From assembly GCF_900637685.1 (NCBI RefSeq), contig NZ_LR134388.1, forward strand, positions 1,375,501-1,439,500: a stretch of 64,000 nucleotides of DNA. The letters run 5' to 3'. How positions within the stretch are numbered: position 1 is the first letter of the stretch; each line of letters opens with the position of its first letter. Below are positions 36,283-45,440 of this stretch, one piece after another. The position numbers and the translations under genes are program-made. Below the pieces are notes generated by a model. The model worked only from the letters and a program-made list of their open reading frames with translations, had not been told where the DNA came from and made no database searches. Source of the stretch: Legionella sainthelensi. Its GTDB lineage: Bacteria > Pseudomonadota > Gammaproteobacteria > Legionellales > Legionellaceae.

Positions 36283-37146
36283 ATGAAGCGAAGATCGCAT
36301 AACCTTTTAACTTGGGTACCTCATCTTTTTTTGTTTTATAAAGAAAAAGTATTTCGAAAATTAATGCCTGTCTCAATCGTTATTATTCTCTATGCTGTAT
36401 TCATTGCTTATTTTTTTGAAAGTGCAACTCGTTATAATTTAGGCCAATTTCATCTTATTTTTAGCTTTATTCTAACCATTATTATTAGTTTTAGAGTCAA
36501 TACCAGTTATGCTCGTTGGTGGGAAGGGCGAATTTTATGGGGCTCTATTGTCAATAATTGCCGTAATTTGGGTTTAAAGTTTGATGCGTTTGTGGGGTTG
36601 AATAAATATCCTGATTTTTATTTATTACTTCAGAGGCTTCCAGTGGTTATTAAATCACATTTACGTAAAGAAGGCAGTGCAATTCAAACAGAATTACTTT
36701 CATTATGTATTCATGAATTTGAAGGCAAACATCCTGTTCTTTTGATCACAAAACGTATGTATCGTATTCTTAATGAGTTGCGTCAAGAGGAAAAGCTGCA
36801 ATTGGAACAGTACCTGGCTTTAGATGTTCATCTTGCGAATCTCATGGATATGCTAGGGGGGTGTGAGCGTATTGCTAATACTCCTGTGCCTCCCGCGTTT
36901 GCTTTTTTTGTAAAACAAGCGTTGCTTTTTTATGCACTTATGTTTCCTTTTGGTTGGATTGACACTTTTGGCTTTTTTATTATACCCATGATGGTTATGA
37001 TTGTTTACATTTTACTGGGTCTAGAAATTTTATCTGAAGAGTTAGAAGACCCCTTTGGTAAAGATGATAATGATTTACCACTTAATGCCATTGCTAAAAA
37101 TATTGTGCGGAATGTAGAGCAAATTGCGGAGATCGATGCGCACTGA
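36283..37146 (+). CDS. Bestrophin-family (UPF0187) membrane protein
   Basis: This 287-residue protein has an N-terminal amphipathic start, two hydrophobic helices near 30-75, NTSYARWWEGRILWGSIVNNCRNLG (a conserved family segment containing RWWEGR), and further hydrophobic segments near 215-250. PFGKDDNDLPL near the end matches the conserved acidic family motif. Bacterial bestrophins form pentameric anion or cation channels in the inner membrane. TTAAGG-type spacing before the ATG is weak. It is probably a single-gene unit. Confidence 0.88.
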   Translation: MKRRSHNLLTWVPHLFLFYKEKVFRKLMPVSIVIILYAVFIAYFFESATRYNLGQFHLIFSFILTIIISFRVNTSYARWWEGRILWGSIVNNCRNLGLKFDAFVGLNKYPDFYLLLQRLPVVIKSHLRKEGSAIQTELLSLCIHEFEGKHPVLLITKRMYRILNELRQEEKLQLEQYLALDVHLANLMDMLGGCERIANTPVPPAFAFFVKQALLFYALMFPFGWIDTFGFFIIPMMVMIVYILLGLEILSEELEDPFGKDDNDLPLNAIAKNIVRNVEQIAEIDAH

Positions 37147-37371
37147 GCACTTGAGAGCTGTATCAAGTATAAGTTAGGGTAAGTTATTGAATTTTTCCTT
37201 GAAAAGCAAAGATACATGGGGTACTTTTTATGGAAATGATTGTCCCTAAATGAATACCCAACTTAATACCTGAAGATTTTCCCTGAAGCTATTATGTTTA
37301 TTAGCAGGAGCAGGCTTCATTTATTATCTGGGAAGTAGCAGCACATCTATCATTGAGATAAGGAGGGTTAA

Positions 37372-38019
37372 ATGATAAGTAACAACGCGTTAGAGCATGA
37401 ACATTGCCATATACATCCTAATAAGTGTATCTCTTGGACCGCTATTTTTATTGGTGCATTAATAGCTCTTGGGCTTGGCCTATTGTTTGGTCTTTTAGGT
37501 GCGGTTATAGGGTTAAATTCTTTGAAGACTGTAAATAGTGGTTCAATTGTATTCTCTCTTGGTGGAATGCTAGGAGTAATTGTCTGTGTGATTGTTGCTA
37601 CAGCGATAAGTGGTTACATAACCGGTTATCTGGGACGTTTGCATTGTTCTAAACATCATCACTTAGGTATTGTGTATGGTTTTATTACATGGGTTTCTTC
37701 TTTGATTTTAGGTGCTATATTACTAGGGATTTTGAGTCAAAACGTAGTAGCTTATTCAAATATTGCTCGTACTGTGGTTGCTATTCCAGTGCCAATCACA
37801 CAAATTACGACTCCAGTTGGCTCAACTAAGATTTCTTCTTCAACAGAAAATGGTGAAAAAGTCACTGTGGTGGAGGTTAATGTGACTCCTGCGGATCTTG
37901 CTTCAGGTGCTTTTTTAGCCTTCTTGTTATTTTTTCTTGGGGCATTGTTTAGCTGTCTTGGTGCTCATTGGGGAATGCATTGCAATAGAAATAGGTGCAA
38001 TAGAAATAATGATAAATAA
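37372..38019 (+). CDS. Membrane protein with His-rich N-terminus, function unknown
   Basis: AAGGAGG precedes the ATG. The 215-residue protein has about four transmembrane segments: near 25-50, 60-85, 105-125 and 180-200. The N-terminus is His/Cys-rich (EHEHCHIHPNKC) and the C-terminus again carries His/Cys/Asn (HWGMHCNRNRCNRNN), which may bind metal. Many glycines line the helices. I do not recognise the family. A convergent hairpin at 38026-38053 follows. Confidence 0.75.
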   Translation: MISNNALEHEHCHIHPNKCISWTAIFIGALIALGLGLLFGLLGAVIGLNSLKTVNSGSIVFSLGGMLGVIVCVIVATAISGYITGYLGRLHCSKHHHLGIVYGFITWVSSLILGAILLGILSQNVVAYSNIARTVVAIPVPITQITTPVGSTKISSSTENGEKVTVVEVNVTPADLASGAFLAFLLFFLGALFSCLGAHWGMHCNRNRCNRNNDK

Positions 38020-38025
38020 ACGCTT

Positions 38026-38053
38026 ATGCCTACATCAGAAACGATGTAGGCAT
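38026..38053. terminator. Bidirectional hairpin between convergent genes
   Basis: ATGCCTACATC and GATGTAGGCAT form a perfect 11-bp stem with a six-base AGAAAC loop. It lies between the stops of the genes at 37372-38019 and 38064-38462, so it may serve both strands. U-tracts on either side are weak. Confidence 0.6.
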
Positions 38054-38063
38054 GATATGCTTC

Positions 38064-38462
38064 TTAATAATTGCAATTAAAATCAAAAGGAAATACTACA
38101 GAAACACTATTTTCCGGGCCATTTAAAACGACAGGTCCTGCTTTTAAAACGCATTGACCAATGACAGGGGCTTGTAACCAGCCATTTGCTGGAGTTGTGT
38201 ATACCGTAGCGCTTATGATTAAAGGCTCTGAAATACAAGGTAGTTTTTCAATATATTGTGGGGCACTTCCGCCGCTTAGTGTAATTGATTTATTCAATCC
38301 TAATTGATTCGTTACATTAAATGCAACATTTTGGTCAAAAGTTACGGGCGGTGTTGAAACAGCCACTTGAATCTTGCAGCTCATATCCGTGTTTGCATAT
38401 GCAGGAAGAAAGACAGAAAAACTCATTATGGAAAAAGTAGTACATATCACCTTTTTTAACAT
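38064..38462 (-). CDS. Small secreted protein
   Basis: This 132-residue protein has a signal peptide cleaved near AYA-NT. The mature part has four cysteines (SCK, PCI, QCV, NCN) and alternating beta-strand-like sequence with a LSGG turn, ending PFDFNCNY. No family recognised. It could be a periplasmic or type II-secreted protein. The gene is convergent with 37372-38019 and shares its hairpin. Confidence 0.75.
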   Translation of the reverse strand: MLKKVICTTFSIMSFSVFLPAYANTDMSCKIQVAVSTPPVTFDQNVAFNVTNQLGLNKSITLSGGSAPQYIEKLPCISEPLIISATVYTTPANGWLQAPVIGQCVLKAGPVVLNGPENSVSVVFPFDFNCNY

Positions 38463-38654
38463 AAAAAACTCCTAGATTAGTGGTTCAATTTTTTGTTATG
38501 GGATTCAGGATAAAAGCAGAAATAGAGTATCTTGTAATAGGAAATAAATCCATCAACTATATCAAAAAAAAGATCTATATCCTCGGCTTGGAATGTTTTT
38601 TGAAGCTGCTATATTAGATAAAATTAAGAAGTCATTTATAATGAAGGGATATTA

Positions 38655-39410
38655 ATGGTCAAAACCATTCACAAACTAAGCCGATATATTTCACTTATTT
38701 TGGTAATTAGTGGCATGATGAGTGTGGCTTCAGCTCATGCATTTACCTCTGAAGCCAAACCGGATCTTCATACTCATAAAATGCGGGTTAAGCCACAACA
38801 CTCTCAGGAAATAATCGTCTTGGTTCATGGTCTCATGCGTACTTCTTTAAGTATGTGGCCCTTAAAAAATTTCTTAAAAAGAAAAGGGTATGCGGTTTAC
38901 ATCTACAGTTATCCTTCGCATAAATACAGCATCCAAGAACATGGAACTTATCTAAATCAGTATATTAAAAATTTATTAGCAAAAAATCCCGGGGCAAAAA
39001 TTAACTTTATCACTCATAGTCTTGGAGGAATTATTACTCGAGAAGCTCTCTCTCAACTTTCAAAAGAACAATTAAAGAATATTGGTTCTCTTATTATGCT
39101 GGCGCCTCCAAATCAAGGTTCAAAATTGGCAAAGATCTCAACCAAAATGTTTCCTATGCTTACTTTTCCAATTAAACCATTAGCTGAGCTTAGCTCAGAT
39201 CAAACCTCATACGTACATCATGTACCTGTTCCTAACATTAAAATAGGGATTATAGCGGGGCGGTATGATGCGAAAGTACCCCCTGAATATGCACGTCTAG
39301 AAGGACAAAATGATCCTGTGATTGTAAATTCCAATCATACTTTTATTATGAACAATACACAAACTCGTGAATTAATCATGAATTTTTTAAAAAATGGGTC
39401 ATTGCAATGA
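38655..39410 (+). CDS. Secreted alpha/beta-hydrolase, lipase-like
   Basis: GAAGGG precedes the ATG. A signal peptide ends near ASAHA (about residue 30). The fold is clear: IIVLVHGLMRTS (oxyanion strand), VYIYSYPSHKYS, INFITHSLGGIITREAL with nucleophile Ser in a T-H-S-L-G-G elbow, LIMLAPPNQGSKLA, GRYDAKVP (acid Asp), and NSNHTFIMNN (catalytic His). It resembles palmitoyl-thioesterase/PGAP1-type lipases. It is probably exported to the periplasm or secreted by type II secretion. Substrate is unknown. Confidence 0.88.
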   Translation: MVKTIHKLSRYISLILVISGMMSVASAHAFTSEAKPDLHTHKMRVKPQHSQEIIVLVHGLMRTSLSMWPLKNFLKRKGYAVYIYSYPSHKYSIQEHGTYLNQYIKNLLAKNPGAKINFITHSLGGIITREALSQLSKEQLKNIGSLIMLAPPNQGSKLAKISTKMFPMLTFPIKPLAELSSDQTSYVHHVPVPNIKIGIIAGRYDAKVPPEYARLEGQNDPVIVNSNHTFIMNNTQTRELIMNFLKNGSLQ

Positions 39411-39531
39411 TTGCAGTAAAATCATTCATATGAAGAAAACCCAGATGCCGAAAAATTATCAGAATAAAAAAATACGCGCTAAATATAGGCTTATAGAAAT
39501 TTATTGCTTTGGAAAATTTGTTTCGAGATTA

Positions 39532-39972
39532 TTATTTTGGGGGTGATATTTGGTATATACTCGCTGCATTTGTTGTTTCAATGATCAGGTTAGAAATTGT
39601 TTCGCTAAGCAATTCGCGAACAGAGTATTTAGTTCTAGATGAAGTGAGTGTCAGAGCACTGAATAAATCTTGATATACCTCATGTTCATCACTCAATGAG
39701 CATTTGCAAAAACCATTAATTTCACGAAGTTTTCGACATATGTAGTTGATTGTACTATTATTTTCATATTGAGGAAGCGATCTTTTAAGCTCATTTTCAA
39801 GTTCGGCAGAATCAGCATAAGTGGCCAAAAGTAGCAAAGTATCAAATATTTCCAGTCGGTTTTCTTTTTCAACTTTATCAGGGGTGTTGGAGAGTATTTG
39901 GCGCATTTGATTAATAAATTGCTCTATTTTATTTTTCTGTAATGCAATTTTTACCTGCAACTCGGGATTCAT
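39532..39972 (-). CDS. Hypothetical helical protein, 146 aa
   Basis: ATG at 39972 is preceded by a strong AGGAGG; the longer frame to 40074 runs into the preceding gene and has no support. The protein is helical and charged (LQVKIALQKNKIEQFINQMRQIL), with a short cysteine pair NGFCKCSLSDEHE. No membrane segment or signal peptide. It follows the zeta-like split gene by 37 bases on the same strand and may be cotranscribed with it. Function unknown. Confidence 0.68.
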   Translation of the reverse strand: MNPELQVKIALQKNKIEQFINQMRQILSNTPDKVEKENRLEIFDTLLLLATYADSAELENELKRSLPQYENNSTINYICRKLREINGFCKCSLSDEHEVYQDLFSALTLTSSRTKYSVRELLSETISNLIIETTNAASIYQISPPK

Positions 39973-40009
39973 TATATAACCTCCTGATCTAAAAAACGTA
40001 TTAATCATA

Positions 40010-40969
40010 TTATATTGAGTTTGAGTTAAGCAAAACATTCCCCGTATTATTATCCTGTGTCGAATATGTATCAATTAATTGATCAACAACAAAATCAATA
40101 TCATCATGTAATAGACACTCTTTTTGAACGGACTTTAGATTACCAAATTTTGCATATAATAAAAGCATTTGTAATAAAATTTTTTCAGTTTTATTTTCTT
40201 TGATTTTAGCTTTAATTTGTTCAGGGTCGATTATCTCCATCACCATTTGGCCATTACTTTCCTTTTTAACAGAGAAGCATGGTTTCTTATTCTCTCCATT
40301 CAATACAATTTTAAATCCATAATCTGTCACTGCAAATAAGGAGTCGATTTGGAATTCAGGCTGTTTTAAGCGCTTCAAAAAAAGATGCTTGTCACTTTTG
40401 GCGCCAGTATTTACTCGAGCTTTATTAAAAAAAGATGCAAGGCACATCAAGGAGCCTTTATCATGACTAATTGTTACTGTTTTTTCTCCATGGGTATCCA
40501 CAGTGGCAATTAAAGGAGGTGTTGTGTTGCGAGGGACATTGGTGTTGTAAAATTCAATTGTTGTATTGGGATCACAATGAATTAATAGGCTAAGACTTGC
40601 CATTTTATGCATATGAATCAAACTTGTGGTATTTACATAACGCCCCTTATCGGCTGAGCTGCTTTCTTCTTGTCTTGCTCTTTCATAAGAACGTTTGACA
40701 ACTTCTGACATATCATCCAGACAAGCACAAATGATTAAAGAATTATTATTTTTTGCAACTAAAGCTTTTTGTGAGGGTTTATAAGTTACTCCGTCAATAA
40801 TGATATTGGGCCGTTTTTCTTTTTTTGCTTGCATGCGTTCTTCAACAAGTTCACTGATTAAATAGGCACTATCTTGAGTACGAATATATACTTGTTCTGT
40901 TTCCTCTTTTTCAAATTCTTCAGTAAAAGGCATAAAGATGCCTCGATAATCATCTGTTGCAAGTGACAC
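40010..40969 (-). CDS. Zeta-toxin-like domain, C-terminal part of a split protein
   Basis: This frame starts mid-domain, at SLATDDYRG. It contains NIIIDGV, SYERARQEE...GRYVNT, and IEFYNTNVPRNTTPPLIAT. It aligns with the C-terminal domain of the 6900-9950 protein (HILIDGV, RAFSRGQGDGR, LFDTNVPKGVTPKRIMT). The Walker A of the same domain is at the end of the preceding frame (40858-44235). Adding one A in either A6 run (40976-40981 or 40988-40993) joins them into about 1408 residues. This ORF is therefore not an independent gene. Confidence 0.7.
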   Translation of the reverse strand: MSLATDDYRGIFMPFTEEFEKEETEQVYIRTQDSAYLISELVEERMQAKKEKRPNIIIDGVTYKPSQKALVAKNNNSLIICACLDDMSEVVKRSYERARQEESSSADKGRYVNTTSLIHMHKMASLSLLIHCDPNTTIEFYNTNVPRNTTPPLIATVDTHGEKTVTISHDKGSLMCLASFFNKARVNTGAKSDKHLFLKRLKQPEFQIDSLFAVTDYGFKIVLNGENKKPCFSVKKESNGQMVMEIIDPEQIKAKIKENKTEKILLQMLLLYAKFGNLKSVQKECLLHDDIDFVVDQLIDTYSTQDNNTGNVLLNSNSI

Positions 40970-43900
40970 GTAGTCTTTTTTATCTTCTTTTTTATGTATC
41001 TGCTAGAAATAGTACTTTTACCGCTGGCTGCTGGTCCTAAAAATACAAAATCATGATTATCGATTAGTGGATACACGGGTTTTTCCTCAAGCATTATTTC
41101 TTTAGTAAACTCATCTAAGTTTTTATCTAAAAATTCAGCCATAGTTTGATTAACCAGTTTTTTTTGTATCTTATTCATTTCCATGATGAAGCATGAATTA
41201 AATCTGGATTGATAGGCAATGCTCCCTTGATTGAGATTAGGATATAGTTTTTCCATGCGTTCATGAGCTTTTTTACTGCAGAGTTGTTCTGTGTTTGTCT
41301 CTTTGAGTGATATGTATATTTCTGACCAAGCGTCTAAAAGTTTATGGAACTTTGTATTTGATTTTAGAATATTATGAAATAATTGTTGTGCTAATTCATT
41401 GACGTCTTCGATGTCTACTCGATAATCAGTAATTAGTCTCGTGGCAAGATGAAGCATCAAAGTCGTTTGCATTTTAGGAACCAAGACATCAGTTAGCCAT
41501 TCTTCATGAGCTATATTGGCGTGCATTAACTGATCCTGAAGATCACCTTCCATAAAATTAGGCTGGAATATGCGATTATAAGTTTCGTGTAATTTCCTTT
41601 CTTGAGTATTCCATCGACTCAAACCTTTTAGAGTTAAAATATGCCTCATATTAAAATAGGCAAGGGCTGTTTCTCTAACCTCGCTTAATCGATTTAATGG
41701 TTTTGGGAATGGTTGTTCAGGAAGAACCAAATCCTTACTTAATGGTTGAACCTCTTTTACTTCTGGACTCAATAGGTCCATAGCTAAAATTTTATAGCCA
41801 TTGCGTGTGCTACGACTAATTCTTACACTGCCTTGAGAGTTTGAGGAGGGTACTTTCTTCACTAAGGACTCTGATTCCATTTGATGCATATGCAAGAGAT
41901 CAAATAAGGATTTCTTTTTAGGTAATGGATTTGTTAGTTTCTGTGTTTGTGCTTGAAAATGAGGTAATTTTACTGAGGGTTTATAAAGCAAAGAGTGATC
42001 ATGATGTTTATTATAAAAATCAATACCTGCGGCAAGAATCTCTTTGGCTTGATTGCCAATTCCTTGAATCTCACCGTTTAGGTTGCCAGGAATGACATCA
42101 AGTATTTCATGATTGTGATTATAGATAATCGCCATGACATAATCTTGAGGTTTTAGATGTGTATAAGCCATTTCAGCCAATTCGGTTTTGCCCATTATTT
42201 CTGCAAAAGTCTGTGCCTGAAATGCCTCTTTTCCGCGAACAATGTAGAGAATCTTAATATCATTCATACCACCAAATTTAAGAGCTATGTCAAATTTATC
42301 AGTCACAGTGTGGGTGCCTACGCCAGTAGCAGTTAATGAAGTAGCAGTTCCTGATCGAACTTCATGCTTTTTTAGGTTATTTTCTTGTCCTGATAGTAAA
42401 TGACTATCGGTAGGATATTCTCCAATACGAGTCACTTTTTTAGCAAAAAATTGGGTTTTAGGAAATGAATCAGTTAAATGCCCCCCACGAAAAACAAGTG
42501 GAGCTTGAGTGAGATGTAATTTGTCATTTTTATAACTACGTACTGTATGATAGTGATGGACATCATTTTTTAGGGATGATGTTAGTTTATCTTTAAGCTG
42601 TTCTCGAAACACAATGGAGGGTGGAATTACTAAGCTTGATTCATCTGTTAAAAAGGAATGCTCTTTTTTATTTTCAACATCGCGTACGGAAACAAAATGT
42701 GTATCGTTCACCAAGCCGATAACTAAATCTACTAAATTAAGTTTCCATATTTTTTCTTTATCTTTGCTGTCTGGTACATATTGGGTAATTTTGTCATTTG
42801 TAGAATTAAAGATGACTTTTTTGATGAAGTTTTCGAAATTCCCTGTAGTGGATGGATACGTTTCATCTAGTTTCCACAGTGGAGTACTTTTATAGAATTC
42901 GTTAATACTTTTTAAATGCATAATAAGCTGTATTATTTTATTATCCAGTTCTTCATCTTTTGCGTGGGGATCCTCTTCTAATGCAGCGACTAAAATAACC
43001 ATTTCCTTCATTAAGAGGCCTACAGTTTCAATTTCATTTTCGAATATTTCGTCGGCACCAACAATTTCTTTTATTTGTTTTATCTGGATATCGATTTCTT
43101 GGTTATAGTGTTGGCATGCTCCTGCTGCTAATAGATCTTTAAATCGCGGTAAATTACCATGATTTAACCATTGATAGAGGCTAAATTTAATTCCTTCATC
43201 TTTAACCAAGTCAACTGCAGGTAAATGTGATAGAAATAAACGTGCACCCAAATCACTGTCTAAAAAGGCAATTCCTTTATCTCTCAGTGATGCGGTACTA
43301 TGAAGGGAAATATCTCCAGTATGTCCGCATTGTGATGTAATTTGCAAAATAGCTGGCAAATGCTTTTTTAAGTCTTCCTCAGAAATGGTTTTATCTAAAG
43401 CAAAATCAAGTTCACTAAAGTTAATTGTTGCATTGATTTCTTTTCCGTAGGGATCAATTACGCTATAGTTCAGTTGGCTCTCGGATAAATCTACATATAA
43501 AGTGTTTTTTTTCAGCAAATCTTTGTTTGGAATTTTGAGACACAAGTCATAGCTAATTGCACTGAAAAACTTAAGTAATGAGTTGTTATCAATTTCTTTA
43601 GGTGCTTCTACCTGCTCGCTTTTTATTCTTCCTTGATTAAATTCAGTAGCTAAATATTGAGTAAATGATAACAGAAATGATTCGTATAATGGTTCATGAG
43701 TCATAAACGTTATGAATTGCTCATAATCATCTTCTTCTCTGATCTTGTTAAAATCAGGAAAACTATTGGCTAGTTTGCTTTGCATTGATAAAAAATGGAT
43801 AAAGACTTCATTAAATTGATCAATGGTATTAATTGATAATGACTTTAAATGCTCAAATGTTAATTCTTGAGATTTTTTATGGGTAATATGTAATGCAAGT

Positions 43901-44235
43901 TTTTGTAAGAATAAGGAATAATGAGGATTATTTTGTAATTTTTCTAGAGCTGATTTTAGACATTCTTGGTGAAATGCTTCGGCACCCATTGTTTGACGCA
44001 CTTCATCTTGAATATCGATGCCAATTTTTTTTGCATCTTGCAAAATGACAAGGGCAATTTCTGGCGCAATATTATCCCATTGATATATAAAACCACTTCT
44101 TGATTGTTGTTTTGAATAGCTTGTAGCAGACAGTTCTATTGCGCCACGTAGTGTACGCTGATATTCATATCCTGGAAGTTCATTCTTATTGATGAGATCA
44201 AAATCAACGCATTTGTTTGTGTATATTTGTGTCAT
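40858..44235 (-). CDS. Large effector candidate with ART-like segment and Walker A of a zeta-like kinase
   Basis: This frame carries most of a protein reconstructed as about 1408 residues. The N-terminal 500 residues are helical without a recognised motif. Near 575-720 a segment reads PLVFRGGHL, SGTATSLTATGVGTH followed by KFDIALKFGG, and later PQDYVMAIIY. This pattern recalls an ADP-ribosyltransferase Arg, Ser and glutamate triad, but no canonical E-x-E is seen. Near 1065 a clear P-loop, FLGPAASGKSTIS, opens the zeta-like domain, which is interrupted by a frame change. The out-of-frame tail after it (KKTTCHLQQ...) is not meaningful. A Shine-Dalgarno is not obvious. It is likely an effector homologous in its C-terminus to 6900-9950. 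Confidence 0.7.
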   Translation of the reverse strand: MTQIYTNKCVDFDLINKNELPGYEYQRTLRGAIELSATSYSKQQSRSGFIYQWDNIAPEIALVILQDAKKIGIDIQDEVRQTMGAEAFHQECLKSALEKLQNNPHYSLFLQKLALHITHKKSQELTFEHLKSLSINTIDQFNEVFIHFLSMQSKLANSFPDFNKIREEDDYEQFITFMTHEPLYESFLLSFTQYLATEFNQGRIKSEQVEAPKEIDNNSLLKFFSAISYDLCLKIPNKDLLKKNTLYVDLSESQLNYSVIDPYGKEINATINFSELDFALDKTISEEDLKKHLPAILQITSQCGHTGDISLHSTASLRDKGIAFLDSDLGARLFLSHLPAVDLVKDEGIKFSLYQWLNHGNLPRFKDLLAAGACQHYNQEIDIQIKQIKEIVGADEIFENEIETVGLLMKEMVILVAALEEDPHAKDEELDNKIIQLIMHLKSINEFYKSTPLWKLDETYPSTTGNFENFIKKVIFNSTNDKITQYVPDSKDKEKIWKLNLVDLVIGLVNDTHFVSVRDVENKKEHSFLTDESSLVIPPSIVFREQLKDKLTSSLKNDVHHYHTVRSYKNDKLHLTQAPLVFRGGHLTDSFPKTQFFAKKVTRIGEYPTDSHLLSGQENNLKKHEVRSGTATSLTATGVGTHTVTDKFDIALKFGGMNDIKILYIVRGKEAFQAQTFAEIMGKTELAEMAYTHLKPQDYVMAIIYNHNHEILDVIPGNLNGEIQGIGNQAKEILAAGIDFYNKHHDHSLLYKPSVKLPHFQAQTQKLTNPLPKKKSLFDLLHMHQMESESLVKKVPSSNSQGSVRISRSTRNGYKILAMDLLSPEVKEVQPLSKDLVLPEQPFPKPLNRLSEVRETALAYFNMRHILTLKGLSRWNTQERKLHETYNRIFQPNFMEGDLQDQLMHANIAHEEWLTDVLVPKMQTTLMLHLATRLITDYRVDIEDVNELAQQLFHNILKSNTKFHKLLDAWSEIYISLKETNTEQLCSKKAHERMEKLYPNLNQGSIAYQSRFNSCFIMEMNKIQKKLVNQTMAEFLDKNLDEFTKEIMLEEKPVYPLIDNHDFVFLGPAASGKSTISSRYIKKKIKKTTCHLQQMIIEASLCLLLKNLKKRKQNKYIFVLKIVPI

Positions 44236-44357
44236 TATGTGTCATAGTTGTTTTTTTGGATAAAACTTATATCATATTTTGCTTAAGGATATATGATGCA
44301 ACACTAATGTTGTTAATTGGTTTTTTGCTACTAACAAGGGAATTAAAAACGTATGTT

Positions 44358-44789
44358 CTATTTTTTTACTAACAATACGGGGATTTTGGCGATGCGAATT
44401 ACTTCTTCAGCAACACTCCCGGTCAGTATATGCTGAATGCCACGCCGACCATGAGTACCAATAATGATTAAATCGGCAGACCAGGCTGATGCTTCATCAA
44501 CAAGCTTTTCAGCAATTTGTGCTTTAGAAGGAGTGAGTTCCGCGAGTTTCATTTCAAACTCAATTTTTACGCGGCTTAGTTTTTTCTTTATTGAATTTAA
44601 AACTTCTTGTCCTTGTTTTCTTATTAACTCAACGAACGCCTCGCGATCTACATCCCCCTCATATAAGGTGTCTACGATGTGAATCACACAAAGTTTAGAA
44701 TTTTGGTTTTTAGCAAGTTGAATCGCCTCTTTTAATGCTAAAGAGGAAGCTTTACTCCCATCAACAGCAATCATAATCTGTTTATACAT
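44358..44789 (-). CDS. Universal stress protein (UspA family)
   Basis: This 143-residue protein begins MYKQIMIAVDGSKASSLALKEA, the UspA alpha/beta nucleotide-binding start. The ATP-binding loop GTHGRRGIQHILTGSVAEEV fits G-x2-G-x9-G(S/T), and the protein ends IPVLLVKK. It is probably an ATP-binding cytoplasmic stress protein. AGGAAG precedes the ATG, and a good promoter lies upstream. Confidence 0.93.
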   Translation of the reverse strand: MYKQIMIAVDGSKASSLALKEAIQLAKNQNSKLCVIHIVDTLYEGDVDREAFVELIRKQGQEVLNSIKKKLSRVKIEFEMKLAELTPSKAQIAEKLVDEASAWSADLIIIGTHGRRGIQHILTGSVAEEVIRIAKIPVLLVKK

Positions 44790-44814
44790 AAGACTTCCTT
44801 GCCGATAAAATTAA

Positions 44815-44842
44815 ATAATACATGAGCCTTGCGCACTTGCAA
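44815..44842 (-). promoter_or_regulatory. Promoter of the UspA gene
   Basis: On the minus strand TTGCAA (44837-44842) and TATTAT (44815-44820) are 16 bp apart, 26 bases before the uspA-like start. Confidence 0.55.
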
Positions 44843-45067
44843 TATATTTGCAATAAATATTATTGGTTATGATAACGAATGCTGTGTTTCAACAATTACT
44901 CCCTTAATAAAGTTTCAAGTTTGATGCTCGATCTCTACTCGCTTGCCTTAATCCGGATGTTTTACCTAATGGATAGGCCATAAGATAAATGTTCATTTTG
45001 GATTCTTTCCATGGTCTTGATTCTAAAAGCATGGACTTATTGATCGATAATTGTTTGTTTATGACAT

Positions 45068-45250
45068 CTATATATTATTGAGTCTAGCAAGCTCCACAAT
45101 TACTCCTTCTGCTCCTGAGTGCTCCTGATCACAATTTTCGCTTAAACATATTTTCAAATTATCAAGGTCTTTTCCAGTAGTTTTAAAGATAATTTTATTT
45201 TTTATTACAATTCTGGCTTCATAGGTATCTTTTTCATTCGATGAGCCCAT
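45068..45250 (-). CDS. Small hypothetical protein, 60 aa
   Basis: The longest frame starts at 45292, but a TATAAT sequence at 45281-45286 lies within it. ATG at 45250 (MGSSNEKDTYEAR) has a GAGAG purine stretch upstream, so I prefer that start. The protein reads like one small alpha/beta domain (EARIVIKNKIIFKT...LKICLSEN) with an acidic tail. No family recognised. It is short and isolated, so moderate confidence only. Confidence 0.55.
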   Translation of the reverse strand: MGSSNEKDTYEARIVIKNKIIFKTTGKDLDNLKICLSENCDQEHSGAEGVIVELARLNNI

Positions 45251-45440
45251 GACTCTCTCTGATTTCTCATCATATATACAATTATAGTGCAAAACCTTTT
45301 TTAAAGTTCGTATAGTGAACTCTGGGCAACGTCTCTGAAGTTTTTGTACACACTACCGCATCTTAAATTGTTCACGGATTTTGCCTGGTCTTAAGTGATT
45401 TTAATAAGTGTTTGATATTTTTTATTTATAAACAAATTCT

